Source: an uncultured Parafilimonas sp. (GTDB taxonomy: Bacteria > Bacteroidota > Bacteroidia > Chitinophagales > Chitinophagaceae). Taken from it: a stretch of DNA of 15,893 nt. The stretch lies in the NCBI GenBank assembly GCA_937892395.1, contig CALAGJ010000089.1:1-15893 (forward strand), read 5' to 3'. This document shows positions 1 to 6,775 of the stretch, piece by piece (positions within the stretch are counted from its first letter, which is position 1; every line of letters begins with the position of its first letter). The notes under the pieces were generated by a model that did not search any database, was not told the DNA's origin, and was given only the letters and a program-made list of their open reading frames with translations. The translations under genes and the position numbers were made by a program.

Positions 1-1567
1 CTGCACGGCCATCTGCCTGCTGAAAACTGATTCTGTAAAAGTTGGTTACCCCCGCCACCGCAGTTGCATCTTCATACCTATAAGCCGCTGCTTTATGTTG
101 TGGTGTTATATTAGCAATCTGTTTAAAATGAATACCATCTGTACTCCACTCCACCACCATATTTTGCAGGTTAGTTTCATTATAGGTTTGCCAGTAGAGT
201 GTATTGATATTATTTTTTCTTTCTCCTGTTAAAGCACTAAAACCAAGCGGCAGCAATGGCTCCTGGAAAAAATAAGCAGCGCCGGACTTTAGAACATAGT
301 TTTCACCATTTTCATCATAGCTTTCATAATTGGCACCACAAAGTATATACCCACCACTAATACCTACGGAGCAGCCAAAGTATTGAGTATATGAAACAAA
401 AAGATTAGAAATCTTCCTGTCCGGCGCTACTATTTTTTGTATCTCAGTCCACTCTCCTTCACTGTTTTTTTGATAGATATAAGTCGCACCGGTGCTCACA
501 GAATATTTTTGTCCATTTGCATCATAGTCATTATCGCTGGCGCCCACTACAATATAATCTCCTTCGGTTGCTACAGCCCCTCCAAAAAAATCATCCTCCC
601 GGCCATCTGAAGCTTCTAATCGTTGTACTTCTGTCCATACCCCATCCTTATTCTCAAAAATATAGGCTGAACCGGTGTATTCATTACCATTTGAATTATT
701 ACCTCCCGACCCCACTATCAGTCGGTTGCCATTCATGGTAACAGAGCGGCCAAAACCGGCTGCATCTATTCCTCTCAGCTTTTGCACTTCCGTCCATACC
801 CCCCCCCCATTTTTAAAGATATAAACATAACCGGAGTCAGTAGGGCCATTACCGGATATGGCCGCATAATCCCCGGATATAGCCACTGTGCTACCAAAAA
901 AATCAAATTCATTACCCCGGTCAGAAGCTACTATTTTTTGCGTAAAAACCCAATTATCTCCATTGCGATGATACAGGTAAGCTGATCCTGCCCCAAGTAT
1001 GGTGTTTTCCCCATTTTCATCTTCCCCATCCCGTGGAGAACCCACAAGTATCCAATCCTCTGATATAGATAGCTTCCAGCCAAATTCATCGAGATATTCC
1101 CTATCCGGTGCATAGAGTTTTTGCTTTTCGGTAAGCGACCCGTTTTTGTTTTCAAATACATAAAAAGCTCCGGCAGATTCATAAAACTGGGCGCCTTCAA
1201 AGGGTGCGCCTATAAGCACATGATTGCTGTCTGAGGCCATACCATAGCCAAAGCCATCATATAATGTTCGGTCTGATGGTACAATTTTTTTAATAAATGT
1301 CCATACCCCTGATTCTGATTGTTGATACAGGTAAACAGCCCCTGCCTCATCTAAATAATTGTTGCCATTCTGGTCATAACTATTACGCCAGGCAGAAATT
1401 ATTGCATAATCCTTATTCAGAACAACAAACTGACCATAAACATCCTGTCCAATTTTCCTGTCTGGAGCAACAGCTTTTTGCTGAAAACCCCAGCTTTGAC
1501 TAAATGAGTTTTCACGACTGAAAAAAAACAAACACGTGGTAAGCAAATAAAGATGAGTCTTTTTCAT
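1..1567 (-). CDS. Secreted FG-GAP-like seven-bladed beta-propeller protein, T9SS cargo candidate (3' end outside window)
   Basis: Translating the minus strand from the ATG at 1567 gives an open frame of 522 codons that runs off position 1, so the C-terminus is missing. Residues 1-24 are a signal peptide (MKK, hydrophobic core, FSQ before the mature chain). From about residue 29 to 432 there are seven repeats of roughly 50-70 residues. Each opens with a QK-I/L-V-A-P/S-DR-like element, then FG-S/Y-V, then I-S-x-D-Y-I/A-V-G-A, and ends with AG-A-Y-L/I-Y/F. Several blades carry a D-x-NG turn (QNGNN, ENGEN, ANGQK) reminiscent of Ca-binding FG-GAP loops. From about residue 435 the sequence (LPLGFSAL, then LYWQTYNETN, VEWSTDGIHFKQI) matches the Ig/fibronectin-like module that in Bacteroidota commonly precedes a T9SS sorting domain. 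Function is probably surface adhesion or binding, but the ligand is unknown. The sorting domain itself would lie beyond the window, so secretion by T9SS is inference. Confidence 0.85.
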   Translation of the reverse strand, partial: MKKTHLYLLTTCLFFFSRENSFSQSWGFQQKAVAPDRKIGQDVYGQFVVLNKDYAIISAWRNSYDQNGNNYLDEAGAVYLYQQSESGVWTFIKKIVPSDRTLYDGFGYGMASDSNHVLIGAPFEGAQFYESAGAFYVFENKNGSLTEKQKLYAPDREYLDEFGWKLSISEDWILVGSPRDGEDENGENTILGAGSAYLYHRNGDNWVFTQKIVASDRGNEFDFFGSTVAISGDYAAISGNGPTDSGYVYIFKNGGGVWTEVQKLRGIDAAGFGRSVTMNGNRLIVGSGGNNSNGNEYTGSAYIFENKDGVWTEVQRLEASDGREDDFFGGAVATEGDYIVVGASDNDYDANGQKYSVSTGATYIYQKNSEGEWTEIQKIVAPDRKISNLFVSYTQYFGCSVGISGGYILCGANYESYDENGENYVLKSGAAYFFQEPLLPLGFSALTGERKNNINTLYWQTYNETNLQNMVVEWSTDGIHFKQIANITPQHKAAAYRYEDATAVAGVTNFYRISFQQADGRA

Positions 1568-1588
1568 AATGATTAATTTAAACCTCTG

Positions 1589-1617
1589 CAAATATATGGT
1601 GCGCTGTCTGCTACCAA
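1589..1617 (-). promoter_or_regulatory. Candidate Bacteroidetes-type promoter for the FG-GAP protein gene
   Basis: On the minus strand TATATTTG (1589-1596) fits the -7 consensus TAnnTTTG exactly. A TTG (1615-1617) lies 18 bp further upstream, as expected for the -33 element. The box is about 21 bp upstream of the ATG at 1567. The geometry is good, but the motif is short and the region AT-rich. Confidence 0.5.
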
Positions 1618-1631
1618 CATTGTCTGAACCG

Positions 1632-1667
1632 TTGATTCGTTTGATTGCGTTGATTTCTCTGATTCAT
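1632..1667. repeat. Four tandem 9-bp TTGATTnnn units
   Basis: TTGATT (CTGATT in the last unit) recurs at 1632, 1641, 1650 and 1659, exactly 9 bp apart, with variable third triplets. TTGATT-rich short arrays are common between genes in this group of bacteria (recollection). No function is evident. Confidence 0.6.
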
Positions 1668-1805
1668 TTTGCAATTTAGATTCATTAATCATTCACAATC
1701 TCTTTCACAAATGACATAGTGCTTCGTCACGCTATTGACTACTCCAATATGGCCCTTCCTTGCGCAGGCATTGAAGTATGTGAACTGCTGCGGTATGCAT
1801 TTGGT

Positions 1806-2041
1806 CATTCCCCGAAGGGGGAAAAATGTCCGAACCTTGATTTTTGTGATTAAATGATTGACGTGATTTTTTTGCATCGTTTCATTCGTGGTGATGTGCT
1901 GTGCGTGGGCATTGCCCGAAGGGAAAAATATCTGAACCTTGATTTTTTTGATGAAATGATTGACGTGGTTTTTTTGCTTCGTTTCACTCGCAATGATGGG
2001 CCGTGCGTGGGCATTGCCCGAAGGGCGAAAAAAAATATTAT
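1806..2041. repeat. 102-bp tandem repeat, about 2.3 copies, with GAA-loop hairpins
   Basis: Landmarks recur at constant distance: GAACCTTGATTTTT at 1832 and 1934, TGACGTG at 1859 and 1961, GTGCGTGGGCATTGCCCG at 1901 and 2003. All are 102 bp apart. The CCGAAGGG element occurs three times (about 1810, 1914, 2016), each able to fold into a short stem with a GAA loop. The segment TTGCTTCGTTTCACTCGCAATGA (1974-1996) in the second copy resembles the widespread dispersed element that reads GATTGCTTCGTTCCTCGCAA (comparison from memory), so these may be decayed copies of a REP-like or MITE-like element. Because 102 is a multiple of 3, both strands stay open across the repeat, which gives misleading ORFs. 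Confidence 0.75.
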
Positions 2042-2047
2042 TTAATC

Positions 2048-2077
2048 TTGGAGCGTTAAAATAGGGGATGTAATTTG
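2048..2077 (+). promoter_or_regulatory. Possible promoter for the coaBC operon
   Basis: TTG at 2048-2050 lies 20 bp before TAATTTG (2071-2077), which is the TAnnTTTG box with one spacer base missing. It would start transcription about 35 bp upstream of the ATG at 2120. The match is imperfect. Confidence 0.3.
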
Positions 2078-2119
2078 TCGATAGGAGGATGCTTTTTGCT
2101 ATTCCCTTATTTTGCACCC

Positions 2120-3316
2120 ATGTTAGAAGGCAAAAAAATATTGCTGGGCATATCTGGAAGCATTGCAGCATATAAATCCATTTTATTGGTAAGACTACTT
2201 ACTAAAGCGGGTGCTGAAGTAAAGGTGATGATGACGTCTGCTGCGCACCATTTTGTATCTCCATTGGTGCTGGGAACTTTGAGTAATAATAAAGTGATAA
2301 CTGAGTTGTTTAATGAAGATCAATGGTCTAATCATGTAATGCTGGGCCGATGGGCAGATGTAATGCTAATGGCTCCGCTTAGTTGTAATACTTTGTCTAA
2401 AATGGCTAATGGGGCTTGTGATAATTTGGTACTGGCCGTTTATCTTTCTGCCACCTGCCCGGTGGTTGTATCTCCTGCTATGGATGAGGATATGTGGCAT
2501 CATGCAGCTACTAAAAAAAATATTGAATGGCTGCAAAGTATTGGACACAAAGTAATACCTGTGGGCAACGGTGCACTGGCCAGTGGTTTATATGGTGAAG
2601 GCCGCATGGCTGAGCCTGAAGCAATTGTGCAGTTTTTGGAGGAGAATATATTTAGGGGATCTGCGTTAAAGGGTAAAAAAGCTATGGTGAGTGCTGGCCC
2701 TACTTATGAGCCCTTGGATCCTGTAAGATTTATTGGCAATCATTCATCGGGTAAAATGGGCTTTGCGCTTGCGGAGGCTTTGTATATGCAGGGTGCTGAT
2801 GTGGTATTGGTGAGTGGCCCATCTACACAGCAGGTAGCTTATAAAGGTATAGTGGTGAAAAGGGTGCAGACGGCGGCTGAAATGTTTGAAACTTGCTCCG
2901 CCCTGCATGCTGATATGGATATTGAAATAATGAGTGCCGCTGTGGCTGATTATTCGCCGGAAACCATGCAAGTTGAAAAGATTAAAAAAGCGGGTAATGC
3001 TATGCAAGTAAATTTGGTGAAAACCACAGATATATTAGGCTGGCTGGGGGCACATAAACAGCAACAATACTTGGTGGGTTTTGCTTTGGAAACAAACAAT
3101 GAAAAGGAATATGCCATTGGAAAATTGCAATCTAAAAAAGCGGATATGATTGTTATGAATTCCCTGCGGGATGCGCATGCGGGTTTTGGACATGATACCA
3201 ATAAGGTTACTATTTTTACTTCAAATGGGGGAGAGCATAGTTTGTCATTGGCAGATAAATCTATTATTGCTAAACAGATTATTGTAAACATTATTCAACA
3301 GATACATGAAGCATAA
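2120..3316 (+). CDS. coaBC: Bifunctional phosphopantothenoylcysteine decarboxylase / phosphopantothenate-cysteine ligase
   Basis: CoaBC makes 4'-phosphopantetheine for coenzyme A: the C-terminal CoaB half joins cysteine to 4'-phosphopantothenate with CTP, and the N-terminal CoaC half, a flavoprotein, decarboxylates the product. The frame extends back to a TTG at 2075, but the ATG at 2120 gives 398 residues, close to the ~400 usual for the family, and the chain then starts right at the flavin-binding strand (GKKILLGISGSIAAYK). CoaC signs are H72 before LGRWAD, PAMD at 119-122, and the flap ALASGLYGEGRM at 152-163. CoaB signs from about 185 are SAGPTYEPLDPVRF, NHSSGKMGFALAEA, SAAVADY, KIKK at 287-290, LVKTTDIL and KLQSKKADMIVMNSL. 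Two residues differ from E. coli: Asp for Asn in PAMN and Ser155 for the flap Cys. Both seem common in Bacteroidota. The 3' end overlaps the next gene by 11 bp, indicating an operon. Confidence 0.96.
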   Translation: MLEGKKILLGISGSIAAYKSILLVRLLTKAGAEVKVMMTSAAHHFVSPLVLGTLSNNKVITELFNEDQWSNHVMLGRWADVMLMAPLSCNTLSKMANGACDNLVLAVYLSATCPVVVSPAMDEDMWHHAATKKNIEWLQSIGHKVIPVGNGALASGLYGEGRMAEPEAIVQFLEENIFRGSALKGKKAMVSAGPTYEPLDPVRFIGNHSSGKMGFALAEALYMQGADVVLVSGPSTQQVAYKGIVVKRVQTAAEMFETCSALHADMDIEIMSAAVADYSPETMQVEKIKKAGNAMQVNLVKTTDILGWLGAHKQQQYLVGFALETNNEKEYAIGKLQSKKADMIVMNSLRDAHAGFGHDTNKVTIFTSNGGEHSLSLADKSIIAKQIIVNIIQQIHEA

Positions 3317-4229
3317 AATCAATATATTCTTTTTTGTTTTTTTGATGTGTAGTGGTGTGGCTGCTGCGCAGGAATTTAATGGACGTGTAACGGTAAATGC
3401 ACAGCAGGTATCTACCTCTATTGATAAAACAATTTTTACTACACTTCAAACCCAACTGACTGATTTTATCAATAAGCGAAAGTGGACTGCCGACAACTTT
3501 CAACTGCAGGAGAGAATTGGTTGTAATTATTTGCTAAATATTAATAGCTCAGAAGATCAGAATGTTTTTAATGCTACGCTTACGGTACAAGCTGTAAGAC
3601 CTGTGTATAATAGTACTTATCAGGCCAGCCTGCTTAACTATCAGGATGCGGATGTTTCATTCAAATATGTACAGTTTCAGCCGATGGAGTTTAATGAAAA
3701 CAGGGTGCAGGGCAGTGATCCGCTTGTGGCTAATCTAACGGCTGTATTTGCTTATTATTCTTATATGATACTTGGATTGAACTATGATTCGTTTAGCCCA
3801 AAAGGGGGAGAGGATTATTTTAAAAAAGCGCAAAATATTGTGAACAATGCACCGGAGAATTCAAGCATATCCGGATGGAAATCATTTGATGGTATTAGAA
3901 ACAGGTATTGGTTGTCAGAAAACTGGAATAGTAGCAGATACAATGAATTGCATGATTTAATGTACAACTATTATCGCTCAGGGTTGGATGCCATGTTTGA
4001 AGATAAAGACAATGCAAGACTGGGTGTATTGGATGCGCTAAATCTGATGCAACAATTTAACCAGCAAAACCCAAACACAATGGCTATACAAACATTTTTG
4101 CAAGGAAAATATCAGGAGTTTATTGGTGTATTTAAGAAAGCAGATCCATCATCTAAAAATGAAGCAAAAGATATTTTAGCGGCTATTGATATTACCAATA
4201 GTGATAAATACAGACAGGAATTGAGATGA
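3306..4229 (+). CDS. DUF4835 family exported protein (PorD-like)
   Basis: This is a 307-residue protein with a clear signal peptide (MKHK, hydrophobic core, VAAA then QEF; cleavage near residue 21). The mature part opens with FNGRVTVNAQQV and contains the features I associate with DUF4835: LTDFINKRKWT near residue 50, RIGCNYLLNI, the PVYNSTYQ segment, then YYSYMILGLNYDSFSPKGG and NYYRSGLDAMF. DUF4835 members have been labelled T9SS component PorD; I am moderately sure of that link from memory. It should act in the periplasm or at the inner face of the outer membrane. The gene starts inside the end of coaBC and its stop overlaps the start of the next gene (ATGATGA), so the three are translationally coupled. 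The coaBC-DUF4835 order is one I recall as common in Bacteroidota. The Cys in LMCSG is not a good lipobox. Confidence 0.85.
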   Translation: MKHKINIFFFVFLMCSGVAAAQEFNGRVTVNAQQVSTSIDKTIFTTLQTQLTDFINKRKWTADNFQLQERIGCNYLLNINSSEDQNVFNATLTVQAVRPVYNSTYQASLLNYQDADVSFKYVQFQPMEFNENRVQGSDPLVANLTAVFAYYSYMILGLNYDSFSPKGGEDYFKKAQNIVNNAPENSSISGWKSFDGIRNRYWLSENWNSSRYNELHDLMYNYYRSGLDAMFEDKDNARLGVLDALNLMQQFNQQNPNTMAIQTFLQGKYQEFIGVFKKADPSSKNEAKDILAAIDITNSDKYRQELR

Positions 4230-4603
4230 TGAACAGGATAAATTATTGTATCGTCATTAGTTTTCTTTTAATGGCCTGCGGCAATGAAAATAAAATTCCG
4301 AAAGATGTAATAGAGCCAAAAAAAATGCTGCCCATCGTGTGGGATTTAACTAAGGCTGAAACTTTTTGGGAAAATAGAAAATACAGAGATTCCACACTTA
4401 CAAAAGATAGCTTATATACACTCTATAGCAGGGTATTTGCCTTGCATAAAATCAGTAAGGTACAATTTTATAAAAGTTTTAGCTGGTACCAAAAACACCC
4501 GGCCAATAACCGAGCATTGTTGGACTCCTTGAATAATATGGCCCAGCATTCCAGAGAAATGAAATATAGCAGCCAGCCAAAAATTAGTGATAGTTTGAAG
4601 TAG
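4226..4603 (+). CDS. DUF4296 family lipoprotein
   Basis: This is a 125-residue protein with a lipoprotein signal: MMNRIN, hydrophobic stretch, then LLMAC with the modified Cys at 18, followed by GNENK. The mature N-terminus IPKDVIEPKKMLPIVWDLTK is the hallmark of DUF4296, small Bacteroidota lipoproteins of unknown function. The remainder is helical and charged, with YSRVFALHKISKVQFYKSF in the middle and no other known domain. Either Met1 (4226) or Met2 (4229) could be the start; both overlap the stop of the DUF4835 gene. Gly at +2 after the Cys is compatible with sorting to the outer membrane. No specific role can be assigned. Confidence 0.8.
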   Translation: MMNRINYCIVISFLLMACGNENKIPKDVIEPKKMLPIVWDLTKAETFWENRKYRDSTLTKDSLYTLYSRVFALHKISKVQFYKSFSWYQKHPANNRALLDSLNNMAQHSREMKYSSQPKISDSLK

Positions 4604-4658
4604 ATAACTTTAGAATATGTGTAGCATTATCTGCTCATTACTTTCATCTATTCATCTA

Positions 4659-5816
4659 TTATTCATATACTCTAATCACATTGTACAATGTATCTCTTTC
4701 AGCAGGTGTTCTTTTGGCTTGAATAATTAATGCTGTAAGTTCCTCTGTAGTCATTGCCGGATTTTGCTCTTCACTGCCAGCCATACTGTAAATTTTTGTA
4801 GTATCATCAATCGTTCCATCTAAATCATTGACGCCAAATGAAAGTGTCATTTGTGCTTGATTTCTTCCCAACATAGGCCAGTAAGCTTTTATATGTGGGA
4901 AGTTATCCATATATATTCTTGCAATGGCATATAGCTTCATATCTTCTACCAATGTAGATTCAGGAATATGACTCATATCATTGTCCTTATTTCTAAATTT
5001 TAATGGAATAAATGTATTGAAGCCACCGGTTTTATCTTGTAAGGTTCTAAGTCTTTCCATGTGATCAATACGATGTACTGGTGCTTCTATATGTCCGTAG
5101 AGCATGGTGGCATTGGAATGCATGCCCAGCTCATGTGCTGTTTGATGAATGAGCAGCCAGCCATCTGCATTCACTTTATCTGCAGAAATTTGTTGTCTGA
5201 TATTTGTATCAAATATTTCTGCACCACCTCCGGGCAGGCTGTCTAAACCTGCATCTTTAAGGCGCATCATCCCTTCCTGTACAGTTACTTTTGCCTTGCG
5301 AAACATATAATCTAACTCCACCGCTGTAAATCCTTTTATATGTAAATCTGGCCGATGTACTTTGATAGCTTTTAGTAAATCTTCAAAAAACACAAGGTTC
5401 ATTTTTGGATGTACGCCGCCTACTACATGCACTTCGGTAACCGGCTGGTTGTCATATTTTTTTACAATATGCATCATTTGATCTATGCTCAGCTCCCAAC
5501 CTTCATCCCGCTTAGCATATAGCCTGCTATAAGAACAAAAATTGCAACTAAACACACATACATTCGTGGGTTCTATGTGAAAATTTCTATTAAAGTAGGT
5601 AATGTCTCCATGCTTTTTTTCTCTGATATAATTTGCCAATATGCCGCAGAAAGAAACAGATGCATGATTGAAAAGATACAGCCCTTCATCGGGTGTTATT
5701 CTTGCTTCATTAAAAACTTTTTCTGCTATGGCTAACAGGTTTTTATCTGATTCATTGCTAAACATTTCTTTCATCATTGGTGCTATTGCCATCATTTCAT
5801 TTTCCATTCCACTCAT
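4659..5816 (-). CDS. mqnE: Aminofutalosine synthase (radical SAM, menaquinone pathway)
   Basis: MqnE joins 3-(1-carboxyvinyloxy)benzoate to a SAM-derived adenosyl radical to give aminofutalosine, the second step of the futalosine route to menaquinone. The radical-SAM Cx3Cx2C cluster reads CVFSCNFC, just after NRNFHIEPTN. Further family marks are TEVHVVGGVHPKMN, PGGGAEIFD followed by IRQQI, and HSNATMLYGHIE, which together favour MqnE over MqnC or the F420 enzyme CofH. The frame is open to a GTG at 5840 (393 residues). I chose the ATG at 5816 (385 residues), but ATGs at 5807, 5795 and 5792 are also possible. The gene follows proC by about 30 bp on the same strand and may be co-transcribed, although the two pathways are unrelated. 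Confidence 0.93.
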   Translation of the reverse strand: MSGMENEMMAIAPMMKEMFSNESDKNLLAIAEKVFNEARITPDEGLYLFNHASVSFCGILANYIREKKHGDITYFNRNFHIEPTNVCVFSCNFCSYSRLYAKRDEGWELSIDQMMHIVKKYDNQPVTEVHVVGGVHPKMNLVFFEDLLKAIKVHRPDLHIKGFTAVELDYMFRKAKVTVQEGMMRLKDAGLDSLPGGGAEIFDTNIRQQISADKVNADGWLLIHQTAHELGMHSNATMLYGHIEAPVHRIDHMERLRTLQDKTGGFNTFIPLKFRNKDNDMSHIPESTLVEDMKLYAIARIYMDNFPHIKAYWPMLGRNQAQMTLSFGVNDLDGTIDDTTKIYSMAGSEEQNPAMTTEELTALIIQAKRTPAERDTLYNVIRVYE

Positions 5817-5846
5817 TTGTATATCAACAAAAACATGCACATATAG

Positions 5847-6647
5847 TTACATGTCATTTACAATTTTTTTATAACTGGTTACTACTCCTTTGATTAATGA
5901 AGAGCTAAAACCCTGATGCTCCATTTCATTTAACCCGGCAATGGTGCAGCCTTTTGGTGTTGTAACCTTATCAATTTCCTGCTCGGGATGTGTGTGCTTA
6001 GTGAGCAATAATTCAGCAGCGCCTTTCACAGTTTGTGCAGCTATCAGCGAAGCTGTTTTTGCATCAAATCCAATTTCAATACCACCCTGAATATTTGCCC
6101 TGATGTATCGCATGGCATAAGCAGTGCCGCAAGCTCCCAATACGGTGGCCGCATCCATTAATTTTTCTTCTATAAAAACGGTTTTGCCGAGATGATTAAA
6201 AAGTTCTTCTACAAAGGCAGACTTTGCTTTATCTGCATTTTCACTACAAATGCAGGTTATACTTTGCTGTATAGCAATGGCTGTATTTGGCATTGCTCTA
6301 AAAATGGTAAAACCGTCTCCAATTATTGTTTTAATATCATTGATCCACACCCCTGTAATTACACTACTGATTACATGCTTGCCTGCCACCAGATTGGATT
6401 TCATGGATTGTAAAATTTCTTTTATCTGAAATGGCTTTACTGCAAACAATATAAAATCTGCAAAAGCAAGTGCATCCTCGTTATTATCAGATACATGCAC
6501 ACCTTGATCCTTGAGGTGCTGAATGGTTGATATATTTCTTTTGGTAATGAGGATATGTGATGGGGCTATAAATCCACTTTTGATCAATCCTTCTGCAATA
6601 GCAGTTCCCAAATTTCCTCCTCCAACTATGGATATTTTATGGTTCAT
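5847..6647 (-). CDS. proC: Pyrroline-5-carboxylate reductase
   Basis: ProC reduces 1-pyrroline-5-carboxylate to L-proline with NAD(P)H in the cytoplasm. The 266-residue length is typical. The N-terminal Rossmann fold has the dinucleotide motif VGGGNLGTAIAEG (residues 8-20), followed by FAVKPFQ at 68-74 and FRAMPNTA at 116-123. The C-terminal dimerisation and active-site domain carries the family signature: DAATVLGACGTAYAMRYI (165-182) and VTTPKGCTIAGLNEME (228-243), where most homologues have TPGG. The ATG at 6647 starts directly at the first beta strand. About 128 bp separate it from the end of rel upstream. Downstream mqnE begins roughly 30 bp later on the same strand. Confidence 0.95.
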   Translation of the reverse strand: MNHKISIVGGGNLGTAIAEGLIKSGFIAPSHILITKRNISTIQHLKDQGVHVSDNNEDALAFADFILFAVKPFQIKEILQSMKSNLVAGKHVISSVITGVWINDIKTIIGDGFTIFRAMPNTAIAIQQSITCICSENADKAKSAFVEELFNHLGKTVFIEEKLMDAATVLGACGTAYAMRYIRANIQGGIEIGFDAKTASLIAAQTVKGAAELLLTKHTHPEQEIDKVTTPKGCTIAGLNEMEHQGFSSSLIKGVVTSYKKIVNDM

Positions 6648-6714
6648 TTATATATAGTTGCTGCAAAGAAAAGTAATGCAAATGGGTTTACATAAATACC
6701 ACCAAGATAATCAT

Positions 6715-6752
6715 AAAAAAAGAGCATTAATTAGATCAAACATATAATATGC
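6715..6752 (-). terminator. Weak candidate terminator after rel
   Basis: On the minus strand, after the rel stop, GCATATTA and TAATTAATGC can pair with a 2-nt bulge. The sequence is then followed by TC and seven T (6715-6721). The stem is AT-rich and imperfect, so this is only suggestive. Confidence 0.25.
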
Positions 6753-6775
6753 CTTAGCAAAATTCGAAGTCAATT

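Larger units (their letters stand above)
1568..2119. other. Gene-free intergenic region with repeats
   Basis: These ~550 bp separate two divergent genes, the FG-GAP protein and coaBC. ORFs in this stretch are created by repeats and do not resemble a protein family. The region contains the FG-GAP gene promoter, a 9-bp repeat cluster at 1632-1667, a stretch at about 1700-1800 with no recognisable feature, a 102-bp tandem repeat at 1806-2041 and a possible coaBC promoter. In many Bacteroidota rpoZ sits directly upstream of coaBC. I see no rpoZ here. Confidence 0.7.

Noticed and set aside
1806..2041. Possible CRISPR-like array
   Set aside because: Only 2.3 contiguous copies of a 102-bp unit, with no short identical repeats separated by unique spacers, and no cas genes.
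1854..2045. 63-residue plus-strand ORF in the same repeat
   Set aside because: It consists only of two copies of the translated 102-bp repeat and is not protein-like.
2075..2119. Upstream TTG start for coaBC
   Set aside because: It would add 15 hydrophobic residues not seen in the family and coincides with a possible promoter box. ATG 2120 gives the normal N-terminus.
1689..2171. 160-residue minus-strand ORF across the intergenic repeats, overlapping the coaBC start
   Set aside because: It is built from the 102-bp tandem repeat, which is a multiple of 3 and so stays open. It has no recognisable family and overlaps coaBC on the opposite strand.
3306..3400. Lipoprotein signal in the DUF4835 protein (LMCSG)
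   Set aside because: The residues before the Cys (FLM) do not fit a lipobox, and a good signal peptidase I site (AAA before QEF) follows.
4641..4658. Short direct repeat TTCATCTA x2 after the DUF4296 gene
   Set aside because: Only two 8-bp copies in AT-rich sequence; chance is a sufficient explanation.
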